DNA of 64,000 nucleotides from Robertmurraya korlensis (GTDB lineage Bacteria; Bacillota; Bacilli; Bacillales; Cytobacillaceae), in NCBI RefSeq assembly GCF_023715225.1, contig NZ_JAMBNS010000005.1, positions 1 to 64,000 on the forward strand. Direction: 5' to 3'. The notes under the pieces are model-generated. The model was not told where the DNA came from, ran no database searches, and saw only the letters and a list, made by a program, of their open reading frames with translations. Position 1 is the first letter of the stretch. Every line of letters starts with the position of its first letter. The translations under genes and the position numbers were made by a program. Below, piece by piece: positions 44,330 to 55,293 of this stretch.

Positions 44330-45688
44330 ATGGAACACAAACGGCAGATGAAACTGGCAGCCTATTTAGTAGGAAGTGGGATGCATGTGGCTTCTTGGAG
44401 ACATCATGATGCTCAGCCAGATGCGAGCATTGATGTAAAAGCATTACAAACATTAGCTCAAATTGCAGAAAAAGGGAAATTTGACCTCGCATTTGTAGCA
44501 GATAGTCTAGCAATTAATCTTGAATCTCATCCTCAAATACTGAATCGTTTTGATCCCGTCGTATTAATTACAGCATTAGCCACCGCAACTAAAAAGATTG
44601 GTATTGGAGCTACAGCTTCTACTACCTACAGTGAACCATATGTGCTTGCTCGGCAGTTTGCCTCTGTAGATCATATTAGCAATGGCAGAGCGGCATGGAA
44701 TCTTGTAACAACAGCTGATGCTACAGGTGAGACGGCTTTAAACTTTAGTCGTGATAAGCATTGGGAACATGATCAACGGTATGAGCGAGCAGAGGAATTC
44801 GTAGATGTGGTTCAAGGATTATGGGATTCCTGGGAAGATGATGCTTTTATCTATAACAAGAAAACAGGTGATTTCTTTCAAAAAGAAAAGGTTCATGAAG
44901 TGAACTTTAAAGGAAAGTATTTCTCTGTTAAAGGACCATTAAATATAGCTAGATCCAACCAGGGGCAACCAGTCATCATTCAAGCAGGAGCTTCGGAACC
45001 TGGTCAAAGACTCGCAGCACGAGTGGCTGAAGTAGTGTTCGTGCATTGGGATAGTAAGGAGAAAGCAAAGCAACACTACAGCAGACTTAAATCACAACTA
45101 AAGGACTTTGGTAGAGAGGAAGATGAACTTCATATCCTTCATGGGATTTCACCCATTATTGGGGAAACAGAAGAAATGGCTTTCCAAAAATTTCTTTATC
45201 TTCAAGGCTTGATGGATCCCTATGAAAGTTTAAAGTTTGTTTCAGGATATATGGGAAATGTAGATTTTTCTAAGTATGATTTAACGACCCCAGCAAAGGA
45301 TGTGGAATTTCCAACTGTAAATAGTATTCAAAGTCAATTTTTCGAAATGAAGAAGATTATTGACGAAGAGGATTTAAAGGTGGGTGATTTATATAATCGC
45401 TTCTTTGGTCCAGGGAGGAAGGATGCTTTTGTTGGGACTCCCAAACAAATTGCAGATGAAATGGAAGAGTGGTTTACCGAAAAAGCAGCCGATGGTTTTA
45501 TGATCCAGTTTCCTCTATATCCTAATGACTTGAATGATTTCGTGGAGCAAGTTGTTCCTATTTTGCAAGAGAGAGGATTGTTCCGATTGGAGTATGAAGG
45601 GGAAACTCTTCGTGAGCATTTGGGTCTAAAAAAGCCTGGCAATCGTTTTGTAAAAGAAAAGCTTTCAACAAAACAAGGAGGAATTTAA
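44330..45688 (+). CDS. LLM-class monooxygenase (NtaA/DszA type), second copy
   Basis: The 452-aa protein is a paralogue of the gene at 24356. Shared blocks include AYLVGSGMHVASWRHHDAQPD, FDLAFVADSLAIN, TTYSEPYVLARQFASVDHIS and GRAAWNLVTT. It belongs to the NtaA/DszA two-component FMNH2 monooxygenases, like YtnJ and YxeK. I chose the ATG at 44330 because GGGAGAGG lies just upstream; another in-frame ATG at 44306 is less well placed. Its stop directly abuts the MetY start, which suggests that released sulfur goes to homocysteine synthesis. Confidence 0.9.
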   Translation: MEHKRQMKLAAYLVGSGMHVASWRHHDAQPDASIDVKALQTLAQIAEKGKFDLAFVADSLAINLESHPQILNRFDPVVLITALATATKKIGIGATASTTYSEPYVLARQFASVDHISNGRAAWNLVTTADATGETALNFSRDKHWEHDQRYERAEEFVDVVQGLWDSWEDDAFIYNKKTGDFFQKEKVHEVNFKGKYFSVKGPLNIARSNQGQPVIIQAGASEPGQRLAARVAEVVFVHWDSKEKAKQHYSRLKSQLKDFGREEDELHILHGISPIIGETEEMAFQKFLYLQGLMDPYESLKFVSGYMGNVDFSKYDLTTPAKDVEFPTVNSIQSQFFEMKKIIDEEDLKVGDLYNRFFGPGRKDAFVGTPKQIADEMEEWFTEKAADGFMIQFPLYPNDLNDFVEQVVPILQERGLFRLEYEGETLREHLGLKKPGNRFVKEKLSTKQGGI

Positions 45689-47008
<1,320 letters not shown>

Positions 47009-47059
47009 CCATTTTTTTTCGAGTTAATTCTTACTAAGTTGATGAGAATTATAAGGATT

Positions 47060-47102
47060 GTTAATTGCTCCCTATGACAAATGGGGAGCAATTAAAAAAA
47101 CT
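47060..47102 (+). terminator. Terminator of the ytm-like operon
   Basis: TTAATTGCTCCC pairs with GGGAGCAATTAA around a short loop, followed by AAAAA on the plus strand and, on the minus strand, a T-run. The A/T flanks make direction ambiguous. Confidence 0.65.
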
Positions 47103-47158
47103 GCCAGTTAGTGACCATCCAATTTTGGGGATAATATCAAGTATTGGAGTGAACAGAG

Positions 47159-47371
47159 ATGGGTGAGATTTTTCGAAACAGTTTAGAAAAAAGACGAAAG
47201 AAATTAATAGATAAATTAATAGCCTTCGATGTTTATAAAAAAGAAGATAAGCACCTTTTTGAGCTGTCATTAACCGAACTAGAATATGAATATAGACGAT
47301 TTATTATCGAAAACCACCCGCATTCGGATCTAGGATCGATACGGATAAATCATAATCCGAAGAAAAATTAA
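47159..47371 (+). CDS. FbpA-like small basic protein
   Basis: The 70-aa, strongly basic protein begins RNSLEKRRKKLIDKLIAFDVYKKEDKHLFELSLTELEYEYRRF. This matches the pattern of the Fur-regulated basic protein FbpA family, proposed RNA chaperones of the iron-sparing response in B. subtilis. Upstream, GGATAATATCAAGTATTGG resembles a poor Fur box, so iron control is unproven here. The ribosome binding site is weak (GGAGTGAACAG). Confidence 0.7.
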   Translation: MGEIFRNSLEKRRKKLIDKLIAFDVYKKEDKHLFELSLTELEYEYRRFIIENHPHSDLGSIRINHNPKKN

Positions 47372-47426
47372 TCGTTAGTATAATATTAGTTCATCCAAAT
47401 TGTAATGAATAATAGAGGTGAGATGA

Positions 47427-48191
47427 ATGGCTGAAAAATACCCTGTTTTAGACGGTGCAGAAGCGTTTTTTTTCAAAGGAAATGACATTGGAATCCTAAT
47501 TTCACACGGGTTTATTGGTACCCCTCAAAGTGTACGTTACCTCGGAGAAGGGTTTGCCAAACAAGGATTTACTGTTTTAGGTCCAAGATTACATGGTCAT
47601 GGAACGCATTATAAGGATCTAGAGGAATGCACGAATCATGATTGGTTCCAATCTTTAGAAAAAGGATATCAGCAATTAAGACTACACTGCCATAGTATAT
47701 TTGTTATTGGTCAGTCTATGGGTGGGACATTAACACTTTGGCTGGCTAAGCGTTATCCGGATATTAAGGGAATTATTACTGTAAATGCTGCTTTGGAAGT
47801 TCCGTCCTATGAGTATCTAAAAGGAAAAATCGAACCACGATTTCTAAATGAATCGGCTCCGGATCTACATGCAAAGGATGTTGTTGAAATTGCTTATCCG
47901 AAAGTACCGATCAAAGCCATTCATGAATTGCAAAAGTTAATGGAGAAAACTCCATCTATTTTACCAGATATTCAGTCTCCTGTTTTAGGAATTCATTCAG
48001 CGGTGGACCATGTCGTCCCACCAGCCAATACAGACTATATTCTTCGTAATATAGGTTCATCTATTAAGGAAAGAGTCGTGTTACAGAACTCCTACCACGT
48101 AGCTTCTATGGACTACGATAAGGATGTTATTGTATCAAGTGGAATAGGTTTCATTGAGCAACTTCTGTCGAGTAGTCCTATTAGTCCTTAA
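47427..48191 (+). CDS. Carboxylesterase, alpha/beta hydrolase (Est30-like)
   Basis: The 254-aa protein has an HGFIGTPQSVRYLGEGFAKQG oxyanion region and the nucleophile elbow GQSMG with Ser97. A late Asp (HSAVDHVVPP) and a His (NSYHVASMDYDKD) complete the triad. It resembles Est30-type carboxylesterases and monoacylglycerol lipase relatives of bacilli. There is no signal peptide. GAGGTGAG precedes the ATG. No link to the sulfur genes is apparent beyond proximity. Confidence 0.88.
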   Translation: MAEKYPVLDGAEAFFFKGNDIGILISHGFIGTPQSVRYLGEGFAKQGFTVLGPRLHGHGTHYKDLEECTNHDWFQSLEKGYQQLRLHCHSIFVIGQSMGGTLTLWLAKRYPDIKGIITVNAALEVPSYEYLKGKIEPRFLNESAPDLHAKDVVEIAYPKVPIKAIHELQKLMEKTPSILPDIQSPVLGIHSAVDHVVPPANTDYILRNIGSSIKERVVLQNSYHVASMDYDKDVIVSSGIGFIEQLLSSSPISP

Positions 48192-48223
48192 AAAGATCTC
48201 AACAACGAGATCTTTTTTATTTT
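48190..48223 (+). terminator. Terminator after the carboxylesterase
   Basis: AAAAAGATCTC pairs with GAGATCTTTTTT around AACAAC. Confidence 0.85.
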
Positions 48224-48244
48224 GCTAACTATTAAAAATAATGA

Positions 48245-48273
48245 TTGCTTTTATAAAAATTTCATATTATTAT
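48245..48273 (+). promoter_or_regulatory. Sigma-A promoter of the sbp-cysTWA operon
   Basis: TTGCTT (48245-48250), 17 bp, TATTAT (48268-48273). The start would be near 48280, leaving a leader of about 210 nt that contains the attenuator at 48330. Confidence 0.55.
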
Positions 48274-48329
48274 AAATCTATGTAATCCTATGTAAATTGT
48301 CGGATTTAAAAATATTCCTATTACTTCAA

Positions 48330-48419
48330 AATAATATTGCCGATCGGACCACCGAAGGCTCCTGTTAGTAACCTCTTATTCTTTAAATTTGGGGTTGCTT
48401 ATAGGAGCTTTTTATTTTG
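48330..48419 (+). promoter_or_regulatory. Attenuator-like leader RNA, sbp copy
   Basis: Hairpin GCC (48339-48341)/GGC (48357-48359) encloses TCGG/CCGA with an ACCA loop. Compared with the ssu copy, the inner pair A-T has become G-C, a compensatory change. The 3' arm is reused in a long terminator: AAGGCTCCT (48355-48363) with AGGAGCTTT (48403-48411), an inner AACC/GGTT stem and the tail TTTTATTTTG. Flanks AAAATA and CCTGTT are also conserved. It probably regulates sbp-cysTWA by transcription attenuation. Confidence 0.7.
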
Positions 48420-48492
48420 AAATATAAATCGGAATATTTAGATAATTACAATTGGGATTAATAGTAAAAACAAATATAAAGGGGAAATTTAC

Positions 48493-49560
48493 ATGAAAAC
48501 AAAGAAAGTTGTTGGTCTATTTATTGCTATTTTTATGGTTTTATTTGCAGTAGTAGGATGCTCCCAACAAGAAAGTTCAAGTAAGGATGAGAAAGAAAAC
48601 AAAGAAAATGCAGCATCATCTAAAGAACCTGTAGAGTTATTGAATGTATCCTACGACCCAACACGTGAATTATATCAAGAGTTCAATAAGGAATTTGCTT
48701 CGTATTGGAAAGAGGAAACCGGACAGGAAGTAACGATTCAACAATCTCATGGTGGATCAGGAAAACAAGGAAGAGCCGTAATTGACGGACTAGAAGCCGA
48801 CGTTGTTACCTTAGCATTAGCTTACGATATCGATGAAATTGCTAATAAAGCTGGTATCCTCTCAACGGATTGGCAAAAGAGATTAGAGGATAACTCAACT
48901 CCTTATACATCTACGATTGTATTTTTAGTGAGAAAAGGAAATCCGAAGAATATTCAAGATTGGGATGACTTAATTAGAGAAGATGTATCGGTCATTACAC
49001 CAAACCCGAAAACATCGGGAGGAGCTAGATGGAATTATTTAGCGGCATGGGCTTACGCAAGCAAGCAATTTAATGGTGAAGAAGACAAAATTAAAGACTT
49101 TATGAAAAGTTTATACAAAAACGTAGAAGTATTAGATTCTGGTGCACGTGATTCGACTAATACATTTGTTCAAAGAGAAATCGGAGATGTACTAATTGCT
49201 TGGGAAAATGAAGCATTTCTTTCTATTAATGAGCTAGGAGAAGACAAATTCGAAATAGTAAATCCTTCCATTAGTATTCTTGCAGAACCACCAGTGGCTG
49301 TGGTTGATAAAAATGCGGAGAAAAAAGGGACTACGGAAGTGGCTGAAGCATACTTGAAGTACTTATATACTGAAAAAGGTCAGGAAATTGCGGCAAAGAA
49401 CTATTACCGTCCACGTAATCAAGAAGTGTTAAAAAAATATGCCGATCAGTTCCCAGAAATTGAATTTGTAACGGTAGATGAAGATTTTGGAGGATGGCAA
49501 AAAGCACAAGAAACTCATTTTAACGATGGGGGGACCTTTGACGAGATTTATCTTCCATAG
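48493..49560 (+). CDS. sbp: Sulfate/thiosulfate-binding lipoprotein
   Basis: The lipobox is AVVGC (Cys23). The mature protein is an Sbp/CysP-type binding protein with [48 protein letters not shown] and [18 protein letters not shown]. These are the family residues that bind the oxyanion by backbone and Ser contacts. It sits 74 bp downstream of the attenuator and heads a four-gene sulfate importer operon. Confidence 0.95.
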   Translation: MKTKKVVGLFIAIFMVLFAVVGCSQQESSSKDEKENKENAASSKEPVELLNVSYDPTRELYQEFNKEFASYWKEETGQEVTIQQSHGGSGKQGRAVIDGLEADVVTLALAYDIDEIANKAGILSTDWQKRLEDNSTPYTSTIVFLVRKGNPKNIQDWDDLIREDVSVITPNPKTSGGARWNYLAAWAYASKQFNGEEDKIKDFMKSLYKNVEVLDSGARDSTNTFVQREIGDVLIAWENEAFLSINELGEDKFEIVNPSISILAEPPVAVVDKNAEKKGTTEVAEAYLKYLYTEKGQEIAAKNYYRPRNQEVLKKYADQFPEIEFVTVDEDFGGWQKAQETHFNDGGTFDEIYLP

Positions 49561-49581
49561 AGAAAGGTTTTAGGTGATTGT

Positions 49582-50409
49582 ATGAGGAAAGCAATCTTTA
49601 AGAAGAATCAAGTGTTACCCGGATTTGGGTTAACGATGGGATACACGACACTCTATCTTAGTATTTTAGTATTATTGCCGTTATCCATGATTCTTCTCTA
49701 TACAGCACAAATGGGATGGGAAGATTTTTGGGATACGGTCCTAGACCCACGGGTAGTTGCATCCTATAAATTAAGCTTTGGGGCATCCTTGGCAGCAGGT
49801 CTCATTAATGCGATATTTGGTGTCTTGTTAGCATGGGTGCTAGTGAGGTATTCATTTCCAGGGAAGAAAATAATTGATGGTTTAGTAGATTTGCCCTTTG
49901 CTCTTCCCACCGCTGTTGCCGGAATAGCATTAACCACAGTTTATGCACCTAATGGATGGATCGGGAGATTACTTGATTTTAAGGTTGCCTTTACACCCAT
50001 TGGAGTGGTCATTGCCTTAACTTTTATCGGACTGCCTTTTGTGGTACGAATGGTTCAGCCAGTGTTGCAAAATCTCGAAAAGGAAGTAGAAGAAGCGTCC
50101 TCCTCCTTAGGTGCTAGTCGGTTCCAAACATTCCGGAAAATTATTTTTCCGGAATTGTTACCGGCCGCTTTAAGTGGTTTTACCCTGGCGTTTGCTCGGT
50201 CTCTGGGAGAGTACGGTTCCGTCGTTTTTATCGCAGGAAACATGCCAATGAAAACAGAAATCACTCCTTTGCTGATTATGACGAAGCTCGAGCAATACGA
50301 TTACACGGGAGCAACAGCCATTGCAACGGTTATGCTTGTCACGTCCTTTATTTTATTGTTTCTTATTAATCTTATTCAATGGTGGACGAACAGGAAGTTC
50401 ATTCACTAG
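49582..50409 (+). CDS. cysT: Sulfate ABC transporter permease CysT
   Basis: The 275-aa protein has six membrane helices, a DLPFALPTAVAGIALTT segment and the loop EEASSSLGASRFQTFRKIIFP that docks the ATPase. It also has RSLGEYGSVVFIAGN, typical of CysT/CysU. It lies 21 bp after sbp. It partners CysW in the membrane. Confidence 0.94.
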   Translation: MRKAIFKKNQVLPGFGLTMGYTTLYLSILVLLPLSMILLYTAQMGWEDFWDTVLDPRVVASYKLSFGASLAAGLINAIFGVLLAWVLVRYSFPGKKIIDGLVDLPFALPTAVAGIALTTVYAPNGWIGRLLDFKVAFTPIGVVIALTFIGLPFVVRMVQPVLQNLEKEVEEASSSLGASRFQTFRKIIFPELLPAALSGFTLAFARSLGEYGSVVFIAGNMPMKTEITPLLIMTKLEQYDYTGATAIATVMLVTSFILLFLINLIQWWTNRKFIH

Positions 50410-50427
50410 AAAGAAAGTGGGGTTTCT

Positions 50428-51306
50428 ATGGCTGGTAACGTACCTATTCAATTTTCTACTGTTCCACAAAAACAGCCTGCAGGAACATCAGATCCCAAGT
50501 GGGTACAATGGTTACTGATTACCATTGCTTTAGCCTTTTTAGGACTATTTCTATTTCTGCCTTTAATTACTGTTTTTATCCAAGCCTTTGCTAAAGGAGT
50601 CAATGTATATATAGAAGCAATCACCAATCCGGAAGCATTATCTGCTATTAAGTTAACGATTTTAGTGGCACTCATTGCTATCCCACTTAATGCGATCTTT
50701 GGTATTGCATCAGCTTGGGCGATTACCAAGTTTCAATTTAGGGGGAAAAATATCTTAATTACTCTCATTGATCTGCCATTCGCTGTTTCCCCTGTGATTG
50801 CCGGACTAGTATTTATTCTTTTATTTGGTTCAAGGGGGTTATTTGGGGAGTGGCTCTTTGATAACGACATTAAAATTGTATTTGCAGTCCCAGGGATTGT
50901 GTTAGCCACGATTTTCGTCACCTTTCCGTTCGTGTCAAGGGAACTCATTCCACTCATGCAAGCGCAAGGAACAGCGGAAGAAGAAGCTTCTATTACTCTT
51001 GGGGCGAGTGGTTGGAAAACATTTTGGTATGTCACCTTACCTAATATTAAATGGGCATTATTATATGGAATGATTCTTTGTAATGCACGTGCCATTGGCG
51101 AGTTTGGAGCCGTATCTGTCGTTTCTGGACATATAAGAGGACTGACAAATACGATGCCTCTTCATATTGAGATTTTGTACGGAGAGTATCAATTTGCTGC
51201 GGCCTTTGCAGTAGCCTCATTGATGTCATTAATGGCTATCTTTACGCTTATTATTAAGAGTTTCCTAGAGTGGAAGGCAAAAAAACAGATAAGTACTGAA
51301 ATTTAA
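50428..51306 (+). CDS. cysW: Sulfate ABC transporter permease CysW
   Basis: The 292-aa protein has six membrane helices after a proline-rich start. It has [20 protein letters not shown], the loop [22 protein letters not shown] and [20 protein letters not shown], diagnostic of CysW. GAAAGTGGGG precedes the ATG. It is operonic with cysT and cysA. Confidence 0.94.
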   Translation: MAGNVPIQFSTVPQKQPAGTSDPKWVQWLLITIALAFLGLFLFLPLITVFIQAFAKGVNVYIEAITNPEALSAIKLTILVALIAIPLNAIFGIASAWAITKFQFRGKNILITLIDLPFAVSPVIAGLVFILLFGSRGLFGEWLFDNDIKIVFAVPGIVLATIFVTFPFVSRELIPLMQAQGTAEEEASITLGASGWKTFWYVTLPNIKWALLYGMILCNARAIGEFGAVSVVSGHIRGLTNTMPLHIEILYGEYQFAAAFAVASLMSLMAIFTLIIKSFLEWKAKKQISTEI

Positions 51307-51327
51307 TTGAACTAGAGGAGATCATAC

Positions 51328-52401
51328 ATGAGTATTGTTATTGAAAATGTTTCAAAATCTTTTGGCTCCTTTCAGGCATTGAAAGATATTAACCTAGAAA
51401 TTCAAACAGGAGAACTGGTTGCCTTATTAGGTCCCTCAGGCTCAGGTAAAACATCCCTCTTACGGATTATTGCTGGCTTAGAATCTGCTAATCAAGGTTT
51501 TATATATTTTGATAAAGAAAATATCACTACGATTACAGCTAAGGAAAGAAAGGTAGGATTTGTCTTTCAGCACTACGCGTTGTTTCGACATATGACGGTG
51601 TTTGAGAATATTGCCTATGGGCTAAAGGTCAGACCTAGGAATGAGAGACCTAAGAAAAAGGATATAGAAGCTAAAGTTTATGAGTTGTTAGAACTCGTCA
51701 AACTAAAAGATCTTGCGAAGCGGTACCCCTCTCAACTATCAGGGGGACAAAGGCAACGTGTCGCTTTGGCAAGAGCACTAGCCGTTGAGCCGAAGGTCCT
51801 GTTACTAGATGAACCCTTTGGAGCACTAGATGCAAAGGTGAGAAAAGAGCTCCGCCGCTGGCTAAGAAGACTTCATGATGAGTTCCATATTTCCAGTATA
51901 TTTGTGACACACGATCAGGAAGAGGCATTAGATGTTGCTGATAAAATTGTCGTGATGAATCAGGGGAAAATTGAACAAATCGGAACGCCGAATGAAGTGT
52001 ACGAAAATCCTCAGACCCCATTTGTATATGACTTCTTAGGAAATGTAAATCTCTTTAAAGGAAGACTAAATAATGGAAAGCTTCTACATGGAAACACAGT
52101 AACCAATGTTCCAGATGGGGACCCTTCAGAAACTCGAGAAGCCATTGGATATGCCAGACCACATGATATAAATATTAGTCGAGTAAAATCAGATGAAGAA
52201 GAGGTCAAAGTATCCATAGCCCACTTGCATATCGTAGGACCATCCGTACAAATTGAACTAATACGAGAAGACACAAAGGAGTATTTGGAAGCAGAACTTC
52301 CTAAAGAACATTACACAAAGCTAAATCTAAAAGTCGGCGAAAAAGTTTTCGTTAAACCAAAGCAACTCAAGGTATTTATTCCGGAGGATTACATGATTTA
52401 G
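51328..52401 (+). CDS. cysA: Sulfate ABC transporter ATP-binding protein CysA
   Basis: The 357-aa protein has Walker [11 protein letters not shown]-loop [12 protein letters not shown], signature LSGGQ, Walker [12 protein letters not shown] and H-loop THDQEEA. A C-terminal TOBE-like domain (about residues 240-350) contains the CysA hallmark [14 protein letters not shown] precedes the ATG. It completes the Sbp-CysTWA importer. Confidence 0.95.
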   Translation: MSIVIENVSKSFGSFQALKDINLEIQTGELVALLGPSGSGKTSLLRIIAGLESANQGFIYFDKENITTITAKERKVGFVFQHYALFRHMTVFENIAYGLKVRPRNERPKKKDIEAKVYELLELVKLKDLAKRYPSQLSGGQRQRVALARALAVEPKVLLLDEPFGALDAKVRKELRRWLRRLHDEFHISSIFVTHDQEEALDVADKIVVMNQGKIEQIGTPNEVYENPQTPFVYDFLGNVNLFKGRLNNGKLLHGNTVTNVPDGDPSETREAIGYARPHDINISRVKSDEEEVKVSIAHLHIVGPSVQIELIREDTKEYLEAELPKEHYTKLNLKVGEKVFVKPKQLKVFIPEDYMI

Positions 52402-52404
52402 AAT

Positions 52405-52448
52405 TAAAGAGCAGTTCCTTTTAATAAGGGATGCTCTTTATCTTTTTT
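52405..52448 (+). terminator. Terminator of the sulfate importer operon
   Basis: AAAGAGCA pairs with TGCTCTTT, with an inner TTCCTT/AAGGGA stem, followed by ATCTTTTTT. Confidence 0.85.
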
Positions 52449-52474
52449 AACGATGTGATAGAGTCTAATGGAAA

Positions 52475-52734
52475 TTTAGAACGTGAGTTTTCCAGTATTT
52501 AGTGGGATCGGTGAACTAAACCCTCATTTAGAACATGTGATTTCCAGTATTTAGTGGAAATGTTGAACTAAACCCTCGTTTAGAATATGTAATTTCCAGT
52601 AATTAGTGAAATCGGTGAACTAAATCCTCACATAGAACATATTATTTCCAGTATTTAGTGGATCTGGTTAACTATATCCTCATTTAGAACATATATTTTC
52701 CAAAAACTAGTAGAATCAATGAACTAATTGACCA
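52475..52734. repeat. Five tandem 52-bp repeats
   Basis: Five units of exactly 52 bp start at 52475, 52527, 52579, 52631 and 52683, without insertions or deletions. The units share TTTAGAA near the start, TTTCCAGTATTTAGTGG in the middle (except unit 5) and GAACTAAA..CCTCA at the end. Divergence increases in the fifth unit. No open frame spans them. A TATAGCT/AGCTATA inverted repeat follows at 52769-52785. The remainder of the gap to 52889 contains no structure I can name; in particular no S-box or T-box motif. Confidence 0.85.
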
Positions 52735-52889
52735 TTTACCACAAACCACACTAAAAAACCCCTTCGGTTATAGCTAAAAGCTATAGCAAGAGATAGAAAT
52801 CTAGTGTTACGTTATAATCATTTTCCTGTGCTACACTTACTTTAGATCAGAAGATTAAGAGTATTTAAAAAGAAAGTGGGAGATTATTG

Positions 52890-53993
52890 ATGACAAAAAC
52901 ACTAGTTAAAGCACCATTTCGAGCCGATCATGTCGGAAGTTTATTACGATCAGAGAGAATTCATCAGGCCAGAAGGGATTTCCAAGCAGGTAATCTTACC
53001 GCACAAGAGCTACATTCTATTGAAACGGAAGAAATTAAAAACATCGTAGACAAGCAAATCGAGGTTGGGCTACAAGCTGTGACCGATGGAGAATTTCGTC
53101 GTAGATTTTGGCATACTGATTTTCTTGAACATTTACATGGGGTAGAAGGCTACGTTCCAGATCATGGTTTTGCATTTAAAGGGGAGGAAACGGAAAGATA
53201 CGATGTGCGTGTGACTGGGAAAATCTCGTTTAACCAAGATCACCCTCATATAAAAGAATTTATCGAGTTCAAAGAAATTGTTGGGGACCGTGCCGTTGCC
53301 AAACAAACGATCCCAAGTCCGAACCAATTATTCAATGCAGGTATACGAAACATAGACATTTATCCAGACCTTGAAGAGTACACAAATGACATTATTCAAA
53401 CCTACCGTGATGCCATCAAAGCGTTTTATGAGGCTGGTTGCCGTTACTTACAACTAGATGATGTATACATTGCTGGTCTTAATGCACCGAACATTCCATT
53501 TAATGATAGCGGGTACTCTCGTGAAGAATTAATCGATTTAGCTCTTCGAGTGGTGAATGGGGTATTAGAAGATAAACCGGAAGATCTGATTGTAACCACA
53601 CACCTTTGCCGTGGGAACTACCGTTCGAAATGGGCATTTGAAGGTAGTTACGCGAAAATTGCCCCAACCTTATTTGCAAAAGAAAAAGTGAATGGATTCT
53701 TCTTAGAATATGATGACGATCGTTCTGGTGACTTCGGTCCATTGGAATACATACCAAACGGGGGACCACTAGTCGTGCTAGGGGTATTCACATCGAAACA
53801 TGGGGAATTAGAAGATAAGGAAAATATTATAGCGCGTGTGGAAGAGGCAACCAAATATGTGCCACTTGAGCAAATATGTATCAGTCCTCAATGCGGCTTT
53901 GCTTCCACGCATCACGGAAATATTTTAACAGAAGAAGAGCAATGGGCGAAGTTGAAATACATTGTAGATATTTCTAAAGAGATTTGGAGATAA
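52890..53993 (+). CDS. MetE-like cobalamin-independent methionine synthase (YxjG/YxjH type)
   Basis: The 367-aa protein corresponds to the C-terminal catalytic half of MetE. It has RADHVGSLLRSERIHQARRD, VTDGEFRRRFWHTDFL and YLQLDDVYIAGL. Zinc ligands lie in THLCRGNYRSKW (His, Cys) and SPQCGFAST (Cys). B. subtilis YxjG and YxjH are the closest known type; they transfer a methyl group to homocysteine from a donor not firmly known. Start ATG at 52890 with GTGGGAG upstream. It would use the homocysteine made by MetY. Confidence 0.9.
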   Translation: MTKTLVKAPFRADHVGSLLRSERIHQARRDFQAGNLTAQELHSIETEEIKNIVDKQIEVGLQAVTDGEFRRRFWHTDFLEHLHGVEGYVPDHGFAFKGEETERYDVRVTGKISFNQDHPHIKEFIEFKEIVGDRAVAKQTIPSPNQLFNAGIRNIDIYPDLEEYTNDIIQTYRDAIKAFYEAGCRYLQLDDVYIAGLNAPNIPFNDSGYSREELIDLALRVVNGVLEDKPEDLIVTTHLCRGNYRSKWAFEGSYAKIAPTLFAKEKVNGFFLEYDDDRSGDFGPLEYIPNGGPLVVLGVFTSKHGELEDKENIIARVEEATKYVPLEQICISPQCGFASTHHGNILTEEEQWAKLKYIVDISKEIWR

Positions 53994-53998
53994 GTTTG

Positions 53999-54034
53999 AA
54001 GCGAACACCTTTATAAGGGTGTTCGCTTTTTTTG
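53999..54034 (+). terminator. Terminator after the MetE-like gene
   Basis: AAGCGAACACC pairs with GGTGTTCGCTT around a short loop, followed by TTTTTTG. Confidence 0.9.
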
Positions 54035-54140
54035 ATAAATCTATCTTTGTGAATGTCCATATCAATCTTCTGCTAGCAAATGTGTCCACCAAATCGGAAA
54101 GATTTTTTTGCAGTTAAGGTGCAAATAAAAATAGGGTTAG

Positions 54141-54157
54141 TGCCAAGAAATTTGGCA
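54141..54157. promoter_or_regulatory. Inverted repeat TGCCAA-N5-TTGGCA, candidate enhancer site
   Basis: A perfect 6-bp inverted repeat around GAAAT lies 42 bp upstream of the sigma-54 promoter. Two tandem 11-mers, TGTTCGCAAAA and TGTTCACAAAT, follow at 54163-54184. They are likely binding sites for a sigma-54 activator, by position only. Confidence 0.5.
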
Positions 54158-54198
54158 TAAAGTGTTCGCAAAATGTTCACAAATAAGCGTTTTTATTA

Positions 54199-54215
54199 TT
54201 GGCACAGAAATTGCA
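54199..54215 (+). promoter_or_regulatory. Sigma-54 (-24/-12) promoter upstream of pdxS
   Basis: TTGGCACAGAAATTGCA matches the SigL/RpoN consensus (TGGCAC-N5-TTGCA), with GG at 54201-54202 and GC at 54213-54214, the required 12-bp spacing. The first gene downstream is pdxS, whose start is 135 bp away. Confidence 0.8.
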
Positions 54216-54315
54216 AGTCTATATGTTAAAATAGTAAAAATTTCAAAATGTCTTTAATTATCTTCCAAATGTGAAGGCTTTTGTTCTGTAAATTTTATAC
54301 TATTTTCGAGGTAAA

Positions 54316-54330
54316 ATGAAAGCGTATACT
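54316..54330 (+). promoter_or_regulatory. cre-like site in the pdxS leader
   Basis: ATGAAAGCGTATACT fits the broad CcpA consensus WTGNAANCGNWNNCW and sits between the sigma-54 start region and the ribosome binding site, where bound CcpA could act as a roadblock. Confidence 0.5.
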
Positions 54331-54349
54331 TTTAAGGAGGGGCTTTACA

Positions 54350-55231
54350 ATGAAAACAGGTACGGATCGTGTAAAAAGAGGGATGGCTGAAATGCAAAAG
54401 GGCGGCGTCATTATGGATGTTGTGAATGCTGAACAAGCAAAAATAGCTGAGGAAGCAGGGGCGGTAGCCGTAATGGCATTAGAGCGCGTTCCTTCTGATA
54501 TTCGTGCAGCTGGCGGAGTAGCAAGAATGGCAGATCCACGTATTGTTGAGGAAGTTATGAATGCGGTTTCCATTCCTGTTATGGCAAAAGCACGTATCGG
54601 ACACATCGTAGAAGCTCGAGTTCTTGAAGCAATGGGCGTTGATTATATTGATGAGAGTGAAGTGTTAACACCAGCAGATGAAGAATATCATCTAAATAAA
54701 AATGCTTACACGGTTCCTTTTGTTTGTGGTTGCCGTGATCTTGGTGAAGCAGCACGTCGTATAGGTGAGGGTGCATCCATGCTTCGTACAAAAGGAGAGC
54801 CGGGAACTGGTAATATTGTAGAAGCTGTTCGTCATATACGTAAGGTAAATGGACAAGTTCGTAAAGTCGCTACAATGAGTGAAGATGAATTAATGACAGA
54901 GGCAAAGCTACTTGGAGCTCCATATGAACTTCTTCTAGAGATTAAGCGTCTTGGACGTCTACCTGTAGTAAACTTCGCAGCTGGTGGAGTAGCAACGCCT
55001 GCTGATGCTGCACTTATGATGCAATTAGGTGCTGATGGAGTATTTGTTGGTTCAGGAATCTTCAAATCTGATAACCCAGCAAAATTCGCTAGAGCAATCG
55101 TTGAAGCAACTACCCACTACCAGGATTATAAACTAATTGCAGAGATTTCAAAAAATCTTGGAATCGCAATGAAAGGTATTGAAATTTCATCTCTATCCCC
55201 TGGAGCACGTATGCAAGATCGTGGTTGGTAA
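54350..55231 (+). CDS. pdxS: Pyridoxal 5'-phosphate synthase lyase subunit
   Basis: The 293-aa TIM-barrel protein is a clear Pdx[23 protein letters not shown] at the start, [15 protein letters not shown], catalytic Lys80 in VMAKARIGH and Lys148 in [11 protein letters not shown], and the C-terminal [11 protein letters not shown]. With the PdxT glutaminase it makes PLP from ribose 5-phosphate, glyceraldehyde 3-phosphate and glutamine. AAGGAGGGG precedes the ATG. No pdxT follows, unlike the usual pdxST pair, so this is either a second copy or one that uses PdxT from elsewhere. Its promoter looks sigma-54 dependent. Confidence 0.96.
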   Translation: MKTGTDRVKRGMAEMQKGGVIMDVVNAEQAKIAEEAGAVAVMALERVPSDIRAAGGVARMADPRIVEEVMNAVSIPVMAKARIGHIVEARVLEAMGVDYIDESEVLTPADEEYHLNKNAYTVPFVCGCRDLGEAARRIGEGASMLRTKGEPGTGNIVEAVRHIRKVNGQVRKVATMSEDELMTEAKLLGAPYELLLEIKRLGRLPVVNFAAGGVATPADAALMMQLGADGVFVGSGIFKSDNPAKFARAIVEATTHYQDYKLIAEISKNLGIAMKGIEISSLSPGARMQDRGW

Positions 55232-55293
55232 GGGAATTATATATGCCTTAGGTTGATACTCACATGACAAACAATGCGCCGATTACTTGTTAA

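Noticed and set aside
47100-47158. Fur box upstream of the FbpA-like gene
   Set aside because: GATAATATCAAGTATT resembles only half of the consensus; too weak to annotate.
52735-52889. S-box (SAM) riboswitch expected before a yxjG/H-like gene
   Set aside because: None of the conserved S-box segments are present; only repeats and a TATAGCT/AGCTATA inverted repeat are seen.
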